From QHVT01 sp036389275 (lineage in GTDB: Bacteria > Acidobacteriota > Thermoanaerobaculia > Gp7-AA8): 64,000 nucleotides of DNA. Below, one piece after another: positions 41,959-51,497 of the stretch. The stretch's first letter is position 1. Every line of letters begins with the position of its first letter. The position numbers were made by a program, and so were the translations under genes. The stretch is taken from positions 1 through 64,000 of the forward strand of contig DASVQE010000099.1 of assembly GCA_036389275.1 (NCBI GenBank), given 5' to 3'. A model generated the notes under the pieces. The model was not told the origin of the DNA and searched no databases. It was given only the letters and a program-made list of their open reading frames with translations.

Positions 41959-43674
41959 ATGAGTGTTCGTCTCGGTGAGCTGCTCACCAAAGCGAGCCTG
42001 ATTAGTCAGGATCAGCTCAAGGAAGCGCTCCGCGTTCAGAAGGAGACCGGCGGCAAGCTCGGCGAAACGCTGATCAAGCTCGGCTTCGTCTCCGAGGAAG
42101 ACATCACGGAGTGTCTCTCCCAGCAGTTCGGCGTCCCGTCGATCAACCTGCAGCACTTCGAGATCGACGCCTCCGTCATCAAGCTGATCCCGGGCGACGT
42201 CGCTCGCAAATACAACATCCTTCCGGTCAACAAGACCGGCGCCACGATCACCATCGCCATGGCCGATCCGACGAATGTCTTCGCCATGGACGACATCAAG
42301 TTCATGACCGGCTACAACGTCGAGCCGGTCGTGGCCTCGGAGCTGGGGATCAAGGCCGCCATCGACAACTACTACGGCACGACCTCGTCGCTCGAGCTCA
42401 AGAAGGTCATGGAGGACCTGCAGACGCAGGAGACCGCCGACCTGGAAGTGCTCGAGGAAGAGGAAGAGCTCGACGTCAATGCGCTGGCCGAGGGCGCCGA
42501 GGAAGCGCCGGTCGTCAAGCTGTGCAACCTGATCCTGACGGACGCCATCAAGCGCGGCGCGTCGGACATCCACATCGAGCCGTACGAGAAAGAATACCGG
42601 GTGCGCTTCCGGATTGACGGAATTCTGTATGAAATCATGAACCCGCCCTTGAAGCTCAAGGACGCCATGACTTCGCGCATGAAGATCCTGGCCAAGCTCG
42701 ACATCTCGGAAAAGCGCCTGCCGCAGGACGGCCGCATCAAGCTGAAGATCAAGCTCGAGGACAAGAACAAGGAGCTCGACTTCCGCGTCTCGGTGCTGCC
42801 GACGCTCTTCGGCGAGAAGATCGTCATGCGGCTGCTCGACAAGGACAACCTCCGCCTCGACATGACCAAGCTCGGCTTCGAGCAGGAGTCGCTGACGCGC
42901 TTCGAGGAAGCGATCTTCAAGCCGTGGGGCATGGTGCTGGTGACCGGGCCGACCGGCTCGGGCAAGACCAACACGCTCTACTCCGCGCTGGCGAAAGTGA
43001 ACTCGCCGGAAGTGAACATCATGACCGCGGAAGACCCGGTGGAGTTCAACCTGCCGGGCATCAACCAGGTGCAGATGAAGGAGTCGATCGGCCTGAATTT
43101 CGCCGCGACGCTGCGCTCGTTCCTGCGGCAGGATCCGAACATCATCCTGGTCGGAGAGATCCGCGACTTCGAGACAGCGGAGATCGCCATCAAGGCGGCG
43201 CTCACAGGACACCTGGTGCTCTCGACGCTGCACACCAACGACGCGCCGTCGACGATCAACCGCCTGATGAACATGGGCATCGAGCCGTTCCTGGTGGCCA
43301 CGGCCACGCAGCTCATCGCGGCGCAGCGGCTCACGCGCCGGATCTGCTCGCAGTGCAAGGAGCCGGTGGAGATGGCGCCGCAGGCGCTGCTGAACCTCGG
43401 CTACAAGAAAGAGGAGATCGGCTCGTTCACGGTCTACAAGGGGCGCGGCTGCGACAAGTGCAACAACACCGGCTACAAGGGACGCGTCGCGCTGATCGAG
43501 GTCATGCAGATCGACGACGACATCCGCGACCTGATTCTCTCCGGCGGCACGGCCATCGACATCAAGCGGAAGGCGATGGAGAACGGCATGATCACGCTGC
43601 GCCGCTCGGGGCTCGTTAAAATCAAGGAAGGCGTGACGACCGTCGAAGAGGTCGTGCGCGAGACGGTTCTGTAA
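41959..43674 (+). CDS. pilB: Type IV pilus assembly ATPase PilB
   Basis: 571 residues. An MshEN N-terminal domain (LGELLTKASLISQDQLKEAL) precedes the T2SSE ATPase. Walker A GPTGSGKT has its Lys at 336; the Asp box (VNIMTAEDPVEF), Walker B (NIILVGEIRDFETAEIA) and the His box (STLHTNDAPSTINRL) follow. The tetracysteine zinc motif is CSQCKEP and CDKCNNTGYKGR. It powers pilus extension from the inner membrane base. pilT follows after 11 bp and pilC after that. Confidence 0.97.
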   Translation: MSVRLGELLTKASLISQDQLKEALRVQKETGGKLGETLIKLGFVSEEDITECLSQQFGVPSINLQHFEIDASVIKLIPGDVARKYNILPVNKTGATITIAMADPTNVFAMDDIKFMTGYNVEPVVASELGIKAAIDNYYGTTSSLELKKVMEDLQTQETADLEVLEEEEELDVNALAEGAEEAPVVKLCNLILTDAIKRGASDIHIEPYEKEYRVRFRIDGILYEIMNPPLKLKDAMTSRMKILAKLDISEKRLPQDGRIKLKIKLEDKNKELDFRVSVLPTLFGEKIVMRLLDKDNLRLDMTKLGFEQESLTRFEEAIFKPWGMVLVTGPTGSGKTNTLYSALAKVNSPEVNIMTAEDPVEFNLPGINQVQMKESIGLNFAATLRSFLRQDPNIILVGEIRDFETAEIAIKAALTGHLVLSTLHTNDAPSTINRLMNMGIEPFLVATATQLIAAQRLTRRICSQCKEPVEMAPQALLNLGYKKEEIGSFTVYKGRGCDKCNNTGYKGRVALIEVMQIDDDIRDLILSGGTAIDIKRKAMENGMITLRRSGLVKIKEGVTTVEEVVRETVL

Positions 43675-43685
43675 GCGGAGATCGA

Positions 43686-44819
43686 ATGCCAGTCACTCTG
43701 CATCAGCTTCTCAAGACCATGGTCGAGCGCGGCGGCTCGGATCTGCACGTGACCACGAACTCGCCTCCGCAGATCCGCATCGACGGCAAGCTCGTGCCGC
43801 TGGACATGCCGCCGCTGAGCGCGCCGGAGACCAAGCAGCTCGCCTACTCGGTGCTCACCGACGCGCAGAAGCACCGCTTCGAGGAGGCGCTGGAGCTCGA
43901 CCTCTCGTTCGGCATCAAAGGGCTGGCCCGCTTCCGCGCCAACATCTTCAACCAGCGCGGCGCTACGGCCGCGGTCTACCGGCAGATCCCGTACGAGATC
44001 CTCGGCTTCAAGGAGCTCGGCCTGCCGCCGGTGGTCGAGGAGATCTGCAACAAGCCGCGCGGCCTGGTGCTCGTCACCGGCCCGACCGGCTCGGGCAAGT
44101 CGACCACGCTGGCGGCGATGATCGACAAGATCAACCGCGAGCGCCACGAGCACATCATCACCATCGAGGACCCGGTCGAGTTCCTCCATCAACACAAGAA
44201 CTGCATCGTCAATCAACGGGAGCTGCACGCCGACACGCACTCGTTCGCGAACTCGCTCAAGTCGGCGCTGCGGCAGGATCCGGACGTGGTCCTGATCGGC
44301 GAGATGCGCGACCTCGAGACCATCGAGTCGGCGCTGCGCATCGCCGAGACGGGCCACCTCACCTTCGGCACGCTGCACACCAACTCCGCGGCGCAGACCA
44401 TCAACCGCATCGTCGACGTCTTCCCGGCGCACCAGCAGCCGCAGATCCGCGCGCAGCTCTCGTTCGTGCTCGAAGGGATCATGTGTCAGACGCTGCTGCC
44501 GAAAGCGAACGGCAAGGGGCGCGTGATGGCGATGGAGATCCTCGTCCCGAACGCCGCCATCCGCAATCTGATCCGCGAGGACAAGGTCCACCAGATCTAT
44601 TCGATGATGCAGACCGGGCAGTCGAAGTACGGAATGCAGACTTTCAATCAGTCGTTGGCGACGCTGTACTTCAAGAAGCTGATCACGCTGCAGACGGCGC
44701 TCTCGCGCTCGTCGAATCCCGACGAGTTGCAGGAGATGATCTCGCGCGGCGCCGGCGCGTTGTTCCCGCAGGGACCGCCCGCGGCGATCGGCGCCTCGCG
44801 CCCGTCGCGGCCGGCTTGA
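43686..44819 (+). CDS. pilT: Type IV pilus retraction ATPase PilT
   Basis: 377 residues, a typical length. HQLLKTMVERGGSDLHVTTN is the PilT N-terminus; Walker A GPTGSGKSTT, DPVEFLHQHKNCIVNQRE, Walker B PDVVLIGEMRDLETIESAL and the AGxGH-like TGHLTFGTLHTNSA follow. A Pro/Ala-rich tail ends the protein. It retracts pili, giving twitching motility. Confidence 0.97.
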   Translation: MPVTLHQLLKTMVERGGSDLHVTTNSPPQIRIDGKLVPLDMPPLSAPETKQLAYSVLTDAQKHRFEEALELDLSFGIKGLARFRANIFNQRGATAAVYRQIPYEILGFKELGLPPVVEEICNKPRGLVLVTGPTGSGKSTTLAAMIDKINRERHEHIITIEDPVEFLHQHKNCIVNQRELHADTHSFANSLKSALRQDPDVVLIGEMRDLETIESALRIAETGHLTFGTLHTNSAAQTINRIVDVFPAHQQPQIRAQLSFVLEGIMCQTLLPKANGKGRVMAMEILVPNAAIRNLIREDKVHQIYSMMQTGQSKYGMQTFNQSLATLYFKKLITLQTALSRSSNPDELQEMISRGAGALFPQGPPAAIGASRPSRPA

Positions 44820-44848
44820 TGGACGAAGGGAATCCCAGGAGCTGAACG

Positions 44849-46051
44849 ATGCCGACATTCGAGTGGAAGGGAACGGCCAGGAACGGGCAGACGCAGACGG
44901 GTGTGCTGGTCGCGGACTCGAAAGACGCCGTGATCAACGTGATGCGGCGGCAGCAGATCGTCGTCACCGCGGTCAAGGAGAAAGGGAAGGAGATCGCGCT
45001 GCCGAAGTTCGGCGGGCGCGTGGCGCCGCAGCAGATCGCCATCTTCACCCGGCAGTTCTCGGTCATGATCGACGCCGGCCTGCCTCTGGTGCAGTGCCTG
45101 GAGATCCTCGGCGCGCAGCAGGAGAACAAGACCTTCAAGCGGACGCTGATCCAGATCCGCCAGGACGTCGAGTCGGGCTCGAGCCTGGCCGACGCGATGC
45201 GCAAGCATCCGAAGGTCTTCAACGATCTGTTCACGAACATGGTCGCCGCCGGCGAGGCGGGCGGTATCCTCGACACGATCCTGCAGCGCCTGGCCACGTA
45301 CATCGAGAAAGCGGTCAAGCTGAACTCGCAGGTGAAGTCGGCCATGATCTACCCGGTCGCCGTCATCTCCATCGCCGCGATCGTCGTGGCCATCATTCTC
45401 TGGAAAGTCATCCCGGTGTTCGCCTCGCTGTTCGAATCGCTCGGCGCACAGCTCCCGCTGCCGACGCGCGTCGTCATCGCGCTGTCGAACTTCATCGCCA
45501 GCTTCTGGTGGCTGATCACGATGCTGATCATCGTGACCATCTACGCGGTGCGGCGCTATCACCAGACCTACAAAGGGAAGCGCGTGCTCGACGGGCTGCT
45601 GCTGAAGATGCCGGTCCTCGGCATGCTGCTGCGCAAGATCGCCGTGGCGCGCTTCTGCCGCACGCTCTCGACGCTGACCTCGTCCGGCGTGCCGATCCTC
45701 GACGGCCTGCAGATCACCGCCCGCACCGCCGGCAACTCGGTGGTGGAAGACGCGATCATGGCCACGCGCAAGTCGGTCGAGGAAGGCAAGACCATCGCCG
45801 AGCCGCTCGGCGATACGGAAGTCTTCCCGCCGATGGTCGTGCAGATGATCGCCGTCGGCGAACAGACCGGTGCGCTCGACACGATGCTCACCAAGATCGC
45901 GGATTTTTACGAGGATGAAGTCGACGTCGCCGTGGCCGGTCTGATGAAGCTCCTCGAGCCGATCCTGATCGCCTTCCTCGGCGTCGCCATCGGCGGCATC
46001 GTCATCGCGATGTACATGCCGATGTTCTCGCTCATCGGGCAAATCGGATAG
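44849..46051 (+). CDS. pilC: Type IV pilus inner-membrane platform protein PilC
   Basis: 400 residues with two T2SSF domains, at about 68-195 and 270-395. Motifs are FTRQFSVMIDAGLPLVQCLE and ARFCRTLSTLTSSGVPILDG, with three membrane helices (near 170, 215 and 375). It anchors the motor ATPases. It is preceded by a short TTTCAGG-free leader with GGAGCTGAACG before the ATG. A perfect hairpin begins at its stop codon. Confidence 0.97.
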   Translation: MPTFEWKGTARNGQTQTGVLVADSKDAVINVMRRQQIVVTAVKEKGKEIALPKFGGRVAPQQIAIFTRQFSVMIDAGLPLVQCLEILGAQQENKTFKRTLIQIRQDVESGSSLADAMRKHPKVFNDLFTNMVAAGEAGGILDTILQRLATYIEKAVKLNSQVKSAMIYPVAVISIAAIVVAIILWKVIPVFASLFESLGAQLPLPTRVVIALSNFIASFWWLITMLIIVTIYAVRRYHQTYKGKRVLDGLLLKMPVLGMLLRKIAVARFCRTLSTLTSSGVPILDGLQITARTAGNSVVEDAIMATRKSVEEGKTIAEPLGDTEVFPPMVVQMIAVGEQTGALDTMLTKIADFYEDEVDVAVAGLMKLLEPILIAFLGVAIGGIVIAMYMPMFSLIGQIG

Positions 46052-46073
46052 GCGCGCGGCGTGGCCGCGCGCC
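46051..46073 (+). terminator. Perfect hairpin at the pilC stop
   Basis: GGCGCGCGGC, 3-nt loop GTG, GCCGCGCGCC. It starts on the last base of the pilC stop codon. No T tract follows; the GCACTTA heptamer array begins 7 bp later. It may attenuate transcription into the histidine kinase gene. Confidence 0.5.
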
Positions 46074-46078
46074 GGTGC

Positions 46079-46260
46079 AAAGTGCTAAGTGCTGAGTGCA
46101 GGCGCGTCCGGACCGGCCGCACGCGCACTGCACGTGTCGCGACCCTGTACTCGCGCTGCAGGTGGTCACCCGCGCCGCGAGTGCCGCTCGCCACGCAGGT
46201 GCCCAGCACTTTGCACTTAGCACTTAGCACTTAGCACTTAGCACTTAGCACTTAGCACTC
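46079..46260. repeat. Inverted heptamer array (AAGTGCT x3 / AGCACTT x8)
   Basis: Left arm of three units at 46080-46100 (AAGTGCT, AAGTGCT, GAGTGCA) and right arm of eight at 46205-46260 (AGCACTT, TGCACTT, five AGCACTT, AGCACTC). The roughly 105-bp loop (46101-46204) contains GC-rich sequence and no gene. The right arm ends 2 bp before the start codon of the histidine kinase, replacing its ribosome-binding region. Confidence 0.95.
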
Positions 46261-46262
46261 TC

Positions 46263-47885
46263 ATGTCCTCCGATACCCGGATGCTGATCGCGGTGCGCGT
46301 GGTCGTGGTGACCACGCTGCTCCTGGCCGCGCTCATCATCCAGTACACGGTGCGGCAGGTCCTGCCGCTCAACTATCTCTACATCGCCGCGGGACTCACG
46401 TATGCGCTGACGCTCGGCTACATCGCTCTCGGCGTGACGGTGCCGTCGCGCGCGGTGAATCTGATGATCCAGATCGGCGGCGATCTGGCGGTGGAGACGC
46501 TGCTGGTCTACTTCACCGGCGGTCTCGACTCACCCTTCTCCTTTCTCTACCTCGTCTCGATCATCACCGCGTCGATGCTGCTCTATCGCCGCGGCGGACT
46601 GCTCGCCGCGTCGGGCGCGGCCATCCTCTACGGCGCGCTGGTCGACCTGATGTACTACGGCGTCTTCCCGATGCCGGAGCAGTCGCTCTTCCTGCCGATC
46701 GCCTGGACCTCGTCGCGGCTCTACTACAACATGGCCGCGAACTTCGCCGGCTTCTACGCCACGGCGCTGCTCACCTCGTATCTCTCCGAGAAACTGCAGC
46801 GCACCTCCGAGGAGCTCGACGTGAACCGGCAGAACCTCGCGGAGCTGCGCGCGCTCAATCAGAACGTGGTCGAGTCGATCCCGTCGGGCCTCATCACGCT
46901 CGCGCCGAACGGCACCGCCGCATTCGTCAATCCCGCCGGCGCGCAGATCCTGCAGTCGCAGCCGGCGTCCATCCTCGGCCGCCACGTCGTGGAGCTCGGC
47001 TTCTTCGATCAGCAGGGCTGGGACGAGACGCTCGCGCAGCTCGCGCGCGGCGTGGTCGTGCGCGACGAGATCGAAGGCGTCGAGGTCGACGGCGAGCGCC
47101 GCAGCCTCGGCTTCGCCGTCAGTCCGCTCAGCACCCTCGACGGCGCCGCGGCCGGCTACACGCTCATCTTCCAGGACCTCACCGACATGAAGAAGCTGGA
47201 AGCGGAAGTGCGGCTGAAAGACCGCATGGCCGCGGTGGGCGAGCTCTCGGCCGGCATCGCTCACGAGATCCGCAATCCGCTGGCGGCGATCGCCGGGTCG
47301 GTGCAGGTGCTGAAGAATTCGCAGTCGCTCTCACCGCAGGAACAGCGGCTGATGTCGATCGTGCTGAAGGAATCGGAGCGGCTGAACAAATCGATCTCCG
47401 ACTTTTTGAGGTTCGTCAGGCCGCAGGAAAAACGGAGCGTCGCCTTCGACGTCGCGGCCAGTCTCTCCGAGACGCTCGACCTGCTGGCGAACTCGCCGGA
47501 GCTGCAGCGCGAGCACGAGATCGTGCGCGAGATCGCGCCGCCGTCGTACCAGCTCGTCGGCGACGCCGATCAGATCCGCCAGGTCTTCTGGAATCTCGCG
47601 CGCAATGCCGTGCAGGCCATGCCGCGCGGCGGCGTGCTGACGGTGCGCACGGTCGTCGACGACGGCTCTTATCACATCGTCTTCTCCGACAGCGGACGAG
47701 GAATGTCGCAGGGAGATTTGCAGCGCCTCTTTCAGCCCTTCCGCACGAACTTTCCCTCGGGCACGGGACTGGGGATGGCCATCTCCTACCGCATCGTGCA
47801 GGAGCATGGCGGCAGGATCGAGGTCGTGTCGCGCGAAGGCCTCGGCACGGCCATCACGGTCACGCTGCCGAGCAAAGTACACTGA
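46263..47885 (+). CDS. PilS/NtrB-like sensor histidine kinase
   Basis: 540 residues. About six membrane helices in residues 10-180 (PilS-like), a PAS domain at about 200-310 (NVVESIPSGLITLAPNGTAA), HisKA with the phospho-accepting His in ELSAGIAHEIRNPLAAIAGS, and an HATPase domain with N box FWNLARNAVQAMP and G boxes (GRGMSQGDLQ; GTGLGMAI). In other bacteria PilS with PilR controls pilin expression through sigma-54. No response regulator is in the window. The start follows a heptamer array with no visible ribosome site. Confidence 0.93.
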   Translation: MSSDTRMLIAVRVVVVTTLLLAALIIQYTVRQVLPLNYLYIAAGLTYALTLGYIALGVTVPSRAVNLMIQIGGDLAVETLLVYFTGGLDSPFSFLYLVSIITASMLLYRRGGLLAASGAAILYGALVDLMYYGVFPMPEQSLFLPIAWTSSRLYYNMAANFAGFYATALLTSYLSEKLQRTSEELDVNRQNLAELRALNQNVVESIPSGLITLAPNGTAAFVNPAGAQILQSQPASILGRHVVELGFFDQQGWDETLAQLARGVVVRDEIEGVEVDGERRSLGFAVSPLSTLDGAAAGYTLIFQDLTDMKKLEAEVRLKDRMAAVGELSAGIAHEIRNPLAAIAGSVQVLKNSQSLSPQEQRLMSIVLKESERLNKSISDFLRFVRPQEKRSVAFDVAASLSETLDLLANSPELQREHEIVREIAPPSYQLVGDADQIRQVFWNLARNAVQAMPRGGVLTVRTVVDDGSYHIVFSDSGRGMSQGDLQRLFQPFRTNFPSGTGLGMAISYRIVQEHGGRIEVVSREGLGTAITVTLPSKVH

Positions 47886-47890
47886 GCGGA

Positions 47891-48913
<1,023 letters not shown>

Positions 48914-48919
48914 CGCGAG

Positions 48920-49699
48920 CTACGGCTGCGGTGAGATGGTGGTGATGTGCTGCGTCTCGTTGTTCGTCACGCTGACGAACGCCCACACCGGCACGTTCGC
49001 GCCGACCGGCTCGACGATCACGGCCACCGGCGCGCCGTATCCCTGGAACGTCGACAGCACTCCGTACGCCGGCTCGAAGACGTTGCGCGACGCGGCGAGC
49101 GTCACGAATTCCGGCTGCGGCGGCAGGATCGTCGGCGAGCCGATGATCTCCGGACCTTCGAACGAGACCTGCACCGTCACCGGCTCGTTGGCGTAGACGC
49201 GCAGCGTGTTGCGGAATTGCGAGCCGAGCGGCACGCCCGGCAGCACGATCCGCGTCGAGAAGTCGCGCTCGCGCACGACCCGCAGCTCGGTGCCGAAGTT
49301 CGTGGCGTTGCGGCTCACGTCGAACGCGCGCAGGTTCGCGGCGAGGCGGCCGCTCTCTCCTTTCGGCACGTAGATGAAGCGCGCCGGCGTGCCGTTGTTG
49401 ACGATGTCGGCCGGCATCACCCAGCTCTGCGGCTCGAGGTGCAGCGGCTGATTCGGATCGACGAAGCAGAGCTCGACGGGACAGAAGCGCTGCAGTCCCC
49501 AGACAGTCACCGGCTGTTCGGTGCTGCGGTTCCAGAGCGTCAGCTCCGTGCGGAACTGTGAGCCGAACGCGCCGTTGACGGGCGCCGACAGCAGCGGCAC
49601 GAGGATGCGGTCGAACGCTTGCGGATCGGTGGTGGGCGTCTGCGCCGCGAGCGATGCGGCGAAGGTGAGTGCGGCAAAGAGTCGTGCAATGTTTTTCAT
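48920..49699 (-). CDS. Secreted tandem paralogue 1 (no TIG domain)
   Basis: 259 residues. Signal peptide (FAASLAAQ). The body is shared by all four tandem paralogues: FDRILVPLL start, FGSQFRTELTLWNRS, YVPKGESGRLAANLRAFDVS, NATNFGTELRVVRE, FRNTLRVYANEPVTVQVSFEG, and the end WAFVSVTNNETQHITTISPQ. Beta-rich, probably extracellular or envelope-bound. I do not recognise a named family. Its ATG overlaps the stop of paralogue 2 by 4 bp. It is the last gene of the four-gene set and is convergent with ruvB, 6 bp away. Confidence 0.8.
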   Translation of the reverse strand: MKNIARLFAALTFAASLAAQTPTTDPQAFDRILVPLLSAPVNGAFGSQFRTELTLWNRSTEQPVTVWGLQRFCPVELCFVDPNQPLHLEPQSWVMPADIVNNGTPARFIYVPKGESGRLAANLRAFDVSRNATNFGTELRVVRERDFSTRIVLPGVPLGSQFRNTLRVYANEPVTVQVSFEGPEIIGSPTILPPQPEFVTLAASRNVFEPAYGVLSTFQGYGAPVAVIVEPVGANVPVWAFVSVTNNETQHITTISPQP

Positions 49700-50478
49700 C
49701 GGTCGCCTTCCGGTTCCGGAGAGATGGTCGTGATGTGCTGCGTGTCGTTGCTGGTGACGCTCATGAAGGCCCACAGCGGAGTGATGCCATCGAGCGGCTC
49801 GACGACGACCGCGACGGGAAGCTCGTAGCCTTCGAACGTGCCGAGGATGGCGTAGGCGGGCTCGAAGACATCGGCGCCGGCCGTGAGCGCGAGCGTCTGC
49901 GGCGGCGGCGGATCGACGACCGGCGAGAGGTGCGAGGGCGGACCTTCGAACGACACCCGCACCGTCACCGCTTGCGCCGCGTAGACGCGCAGCGTGTTGC
50001 GGAAGCGGTCGGTGAACGGCACGCCCGGCAGCACCACGCGCGTCGAGAACTCGTTCGCGCGCGCCAGCGGAATCTCGGTGCCGAAGTTCGTGGCGCTGCG
50101 GCTCACGTCGAACGCGCGCAGGTTCGCGGCCAGCCGCGCGCTCTGACCTTTCGGCACGTAGAGGAACCGTCCCGGCGTGCCATTGTTGTCGAGCTCCGAC
50201 GGCATCAGCCAGCCGCCCGGCTGCAGCTCGATCGGATCGAGGGTCGGGCAGGTGACGATGCAGCGCGTCCGCAGTCCCCACACTTCGAGCGGCTGCTCGG
50301 CGTTGCCGTTCCACACCGTCAGCTCAGTGCGGAAATCCGAGCCGAAGGCGCCATGGATCGGCTGCGTCAGCAGCGGCACCAGCACGCGCTCGAACGCCTC
50401 CGGATTTCCGGCCGGCGTCTGCGCGCAGAGCGGCGCCGCGCACAGCAGAGCGATGATCATCGAAAACATGCGTCTCAC
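49696..50478 (-). CDS. Secreted tandem paralogue 2 (no TIG domain)
   Basis: 260 residues. GTG start at 50478 with an ideal AGGAGG five bases upstream; an ATG at 50469 is the alternative. Signal peptide (LLCAAPLCAQ). Core motifs: FERVLVPLLTQPIHGAFGSD, LAANLRAFDVSRSATNFGTE, FRNTLRVYAAQAVTVRVSFE and WAFMSVTSNDTQHITTISPE. Closest by eye to paralogue 1. Overlaps paralogues 1 and 3 by 4 bp each. Confidence 0.8.
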   Translation of the reverse strand: MRRMFSMIIALLCAAPLCAQTPAGNPEAFERVLVPLLTQPIHGAFGSDFRTELTVWNGNAEQPLEVWGLRTRCIVTCPTLDPIELQPGGWLMPSELDNNGTPGRFLYVPKGQSARLAANLRAFDVSRSATNFGTEIPLARANEFSTRVVLPGVPFTDRFRNTLRVYAAQAVTVRVSFEGPPSHLSPVVDPPPPQTLALTAGADVFEPAYAILGTFEGYELPVAVVVEPLDGITPLWAFMSVTSNDTQHITTISPEPEGDR

Positions 50479-51497
50479 GGTTTCCTCCTCGGTTGCGGCG
50501 TGACGGTGGTGATGAGCTGTGTCTCGTTGTTGGTGACGCTGACGAAGCCCCAGATCGGAACGGCTCCTTCGGCGACGACGCGCATCTCGATCGGCGGCGT
50601 CTCCGGAATCGCGCCTTGCACCTCCGGGATCGCCAGCGATGCGAAGGCGGGCTCGAAGCGGTCGCCGCCCGCCTGCAGTTGCAGCGTCTCGCGGCGGCCG
50701 TTGTACGTCACCGTCACGCTCAACGGCGCGGCGGCGTAGACGCGCAGCATCCGCCGGAAGCGGCTGTTGTTCGGGATGTCGAAAAACGCCAGCGGCTTGG
50801 TGGTGAACTCGTCCTCGCGCACCACCGGCAGCTCCGTGCCGTAGTTCTGCTGCGAGCGGCTCTGGTCGAACGCGCGCAGGTTCATGGCCAGGTCGTTGAG
50901 CTGGTCGCGGCGCACGTAGAGGAAGCGTCCCGGATTGCCGTTGTAGTACGTCAGCGGCGCCTGCGAGCCGGGCTGCACCGTCGTCGGAAGCTCGGGACTC
51001 TGCGGGATGCATTCGAAGAAGCACTGCGGCACGAAGCCGAAGACGTCGATCGGATGCTCGCTGAGGTTGCGCGAGTCGAAGCTGGTCATGAAGAGCGCGC
51101 CGTTCACGCCGCCCACCGGCGGGATGAAGAGCGGCAGCAGCACGCGCTCGAACGCATCGCTCGCCTCGCCGGTGAAGGTGAAGCGCGCCGTCGACGCGGC
51201 CACGCCGGTGGCCTGCGCGTAGTAGACCGGCACCTCGCCCGGCAGATGCGGCGGCGTCGTCGCCACGATTCGCGTCGAGTCTTCGATGCGCGCCTCGACG
51301 CGGATGCCTCCGAAGTCGAGGTACGGCGCGAAGCAGGGCGTGTCGGGACGGCACTCGTACGAGAACCCGCTGCCGCGCACGACGATCTGCGTGCCGCCGG
51401 TGACCGGACCGTGGTCGGGCGTCACCGAGGTGATGGTGATCGCCGCATGAGCGGCCGAGGCCGCGAAGAGCGCGAGCAGCAGCAGCGCGCGCCTCAC
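50475..51497 (-). CDS. Secreted tandem paralogue 3 with N-terminal IPT/TIG domain
   Basis: 340 residues. Signal peptide (FAASAAHA), then an IPT/TIG domain at about 20-110 (ITSVTPDHGPVTGGTQIVVRG; IVATTPPHLPGEVPVYY), then the shared body (FERVLLPLFIPPVGGVNGAL; MNLRAFDQSRSQQNYGTELP; RFRRMLRVYAAAPLSVTVTY; WGFVSVTNNETQLITTVTPQ). TIG domains are Ig-like folds found in surface adhesins and receptors. Overlaps its neighbours by 4 bp on both sides. Confidence 0.82.
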   Translation of the reverse strand: MRRALLLLALFAASAAHAAITITSVTPDHGPVTGGTQIVVRGSGFSYECRPDTPCFAPYLDFGGIRVEARIEDSTRIVATTPPHLPGEVPVYYAQATGVAASTARFTFTGEASDAFERVLLPLFIPPVGGVNGALFMTSFDSRNLSEHPIDVFGFVPQCFFECIPQSPELPTTVQPGSQAPLTYYNGNPGRFLYVRRDQLNDLAMNLRAFDQSRSQQNYGTELPVVREDEFTTKPLAFFDIPNNSRFRRMLRVYAAAPLSVTVTYNGRRETLQLQAGGDRFEPAFASLAIPEVQGAIPETPPIEMRVVAEGAVPIWGFVSVTNNETQLITTVTPQPRRKP

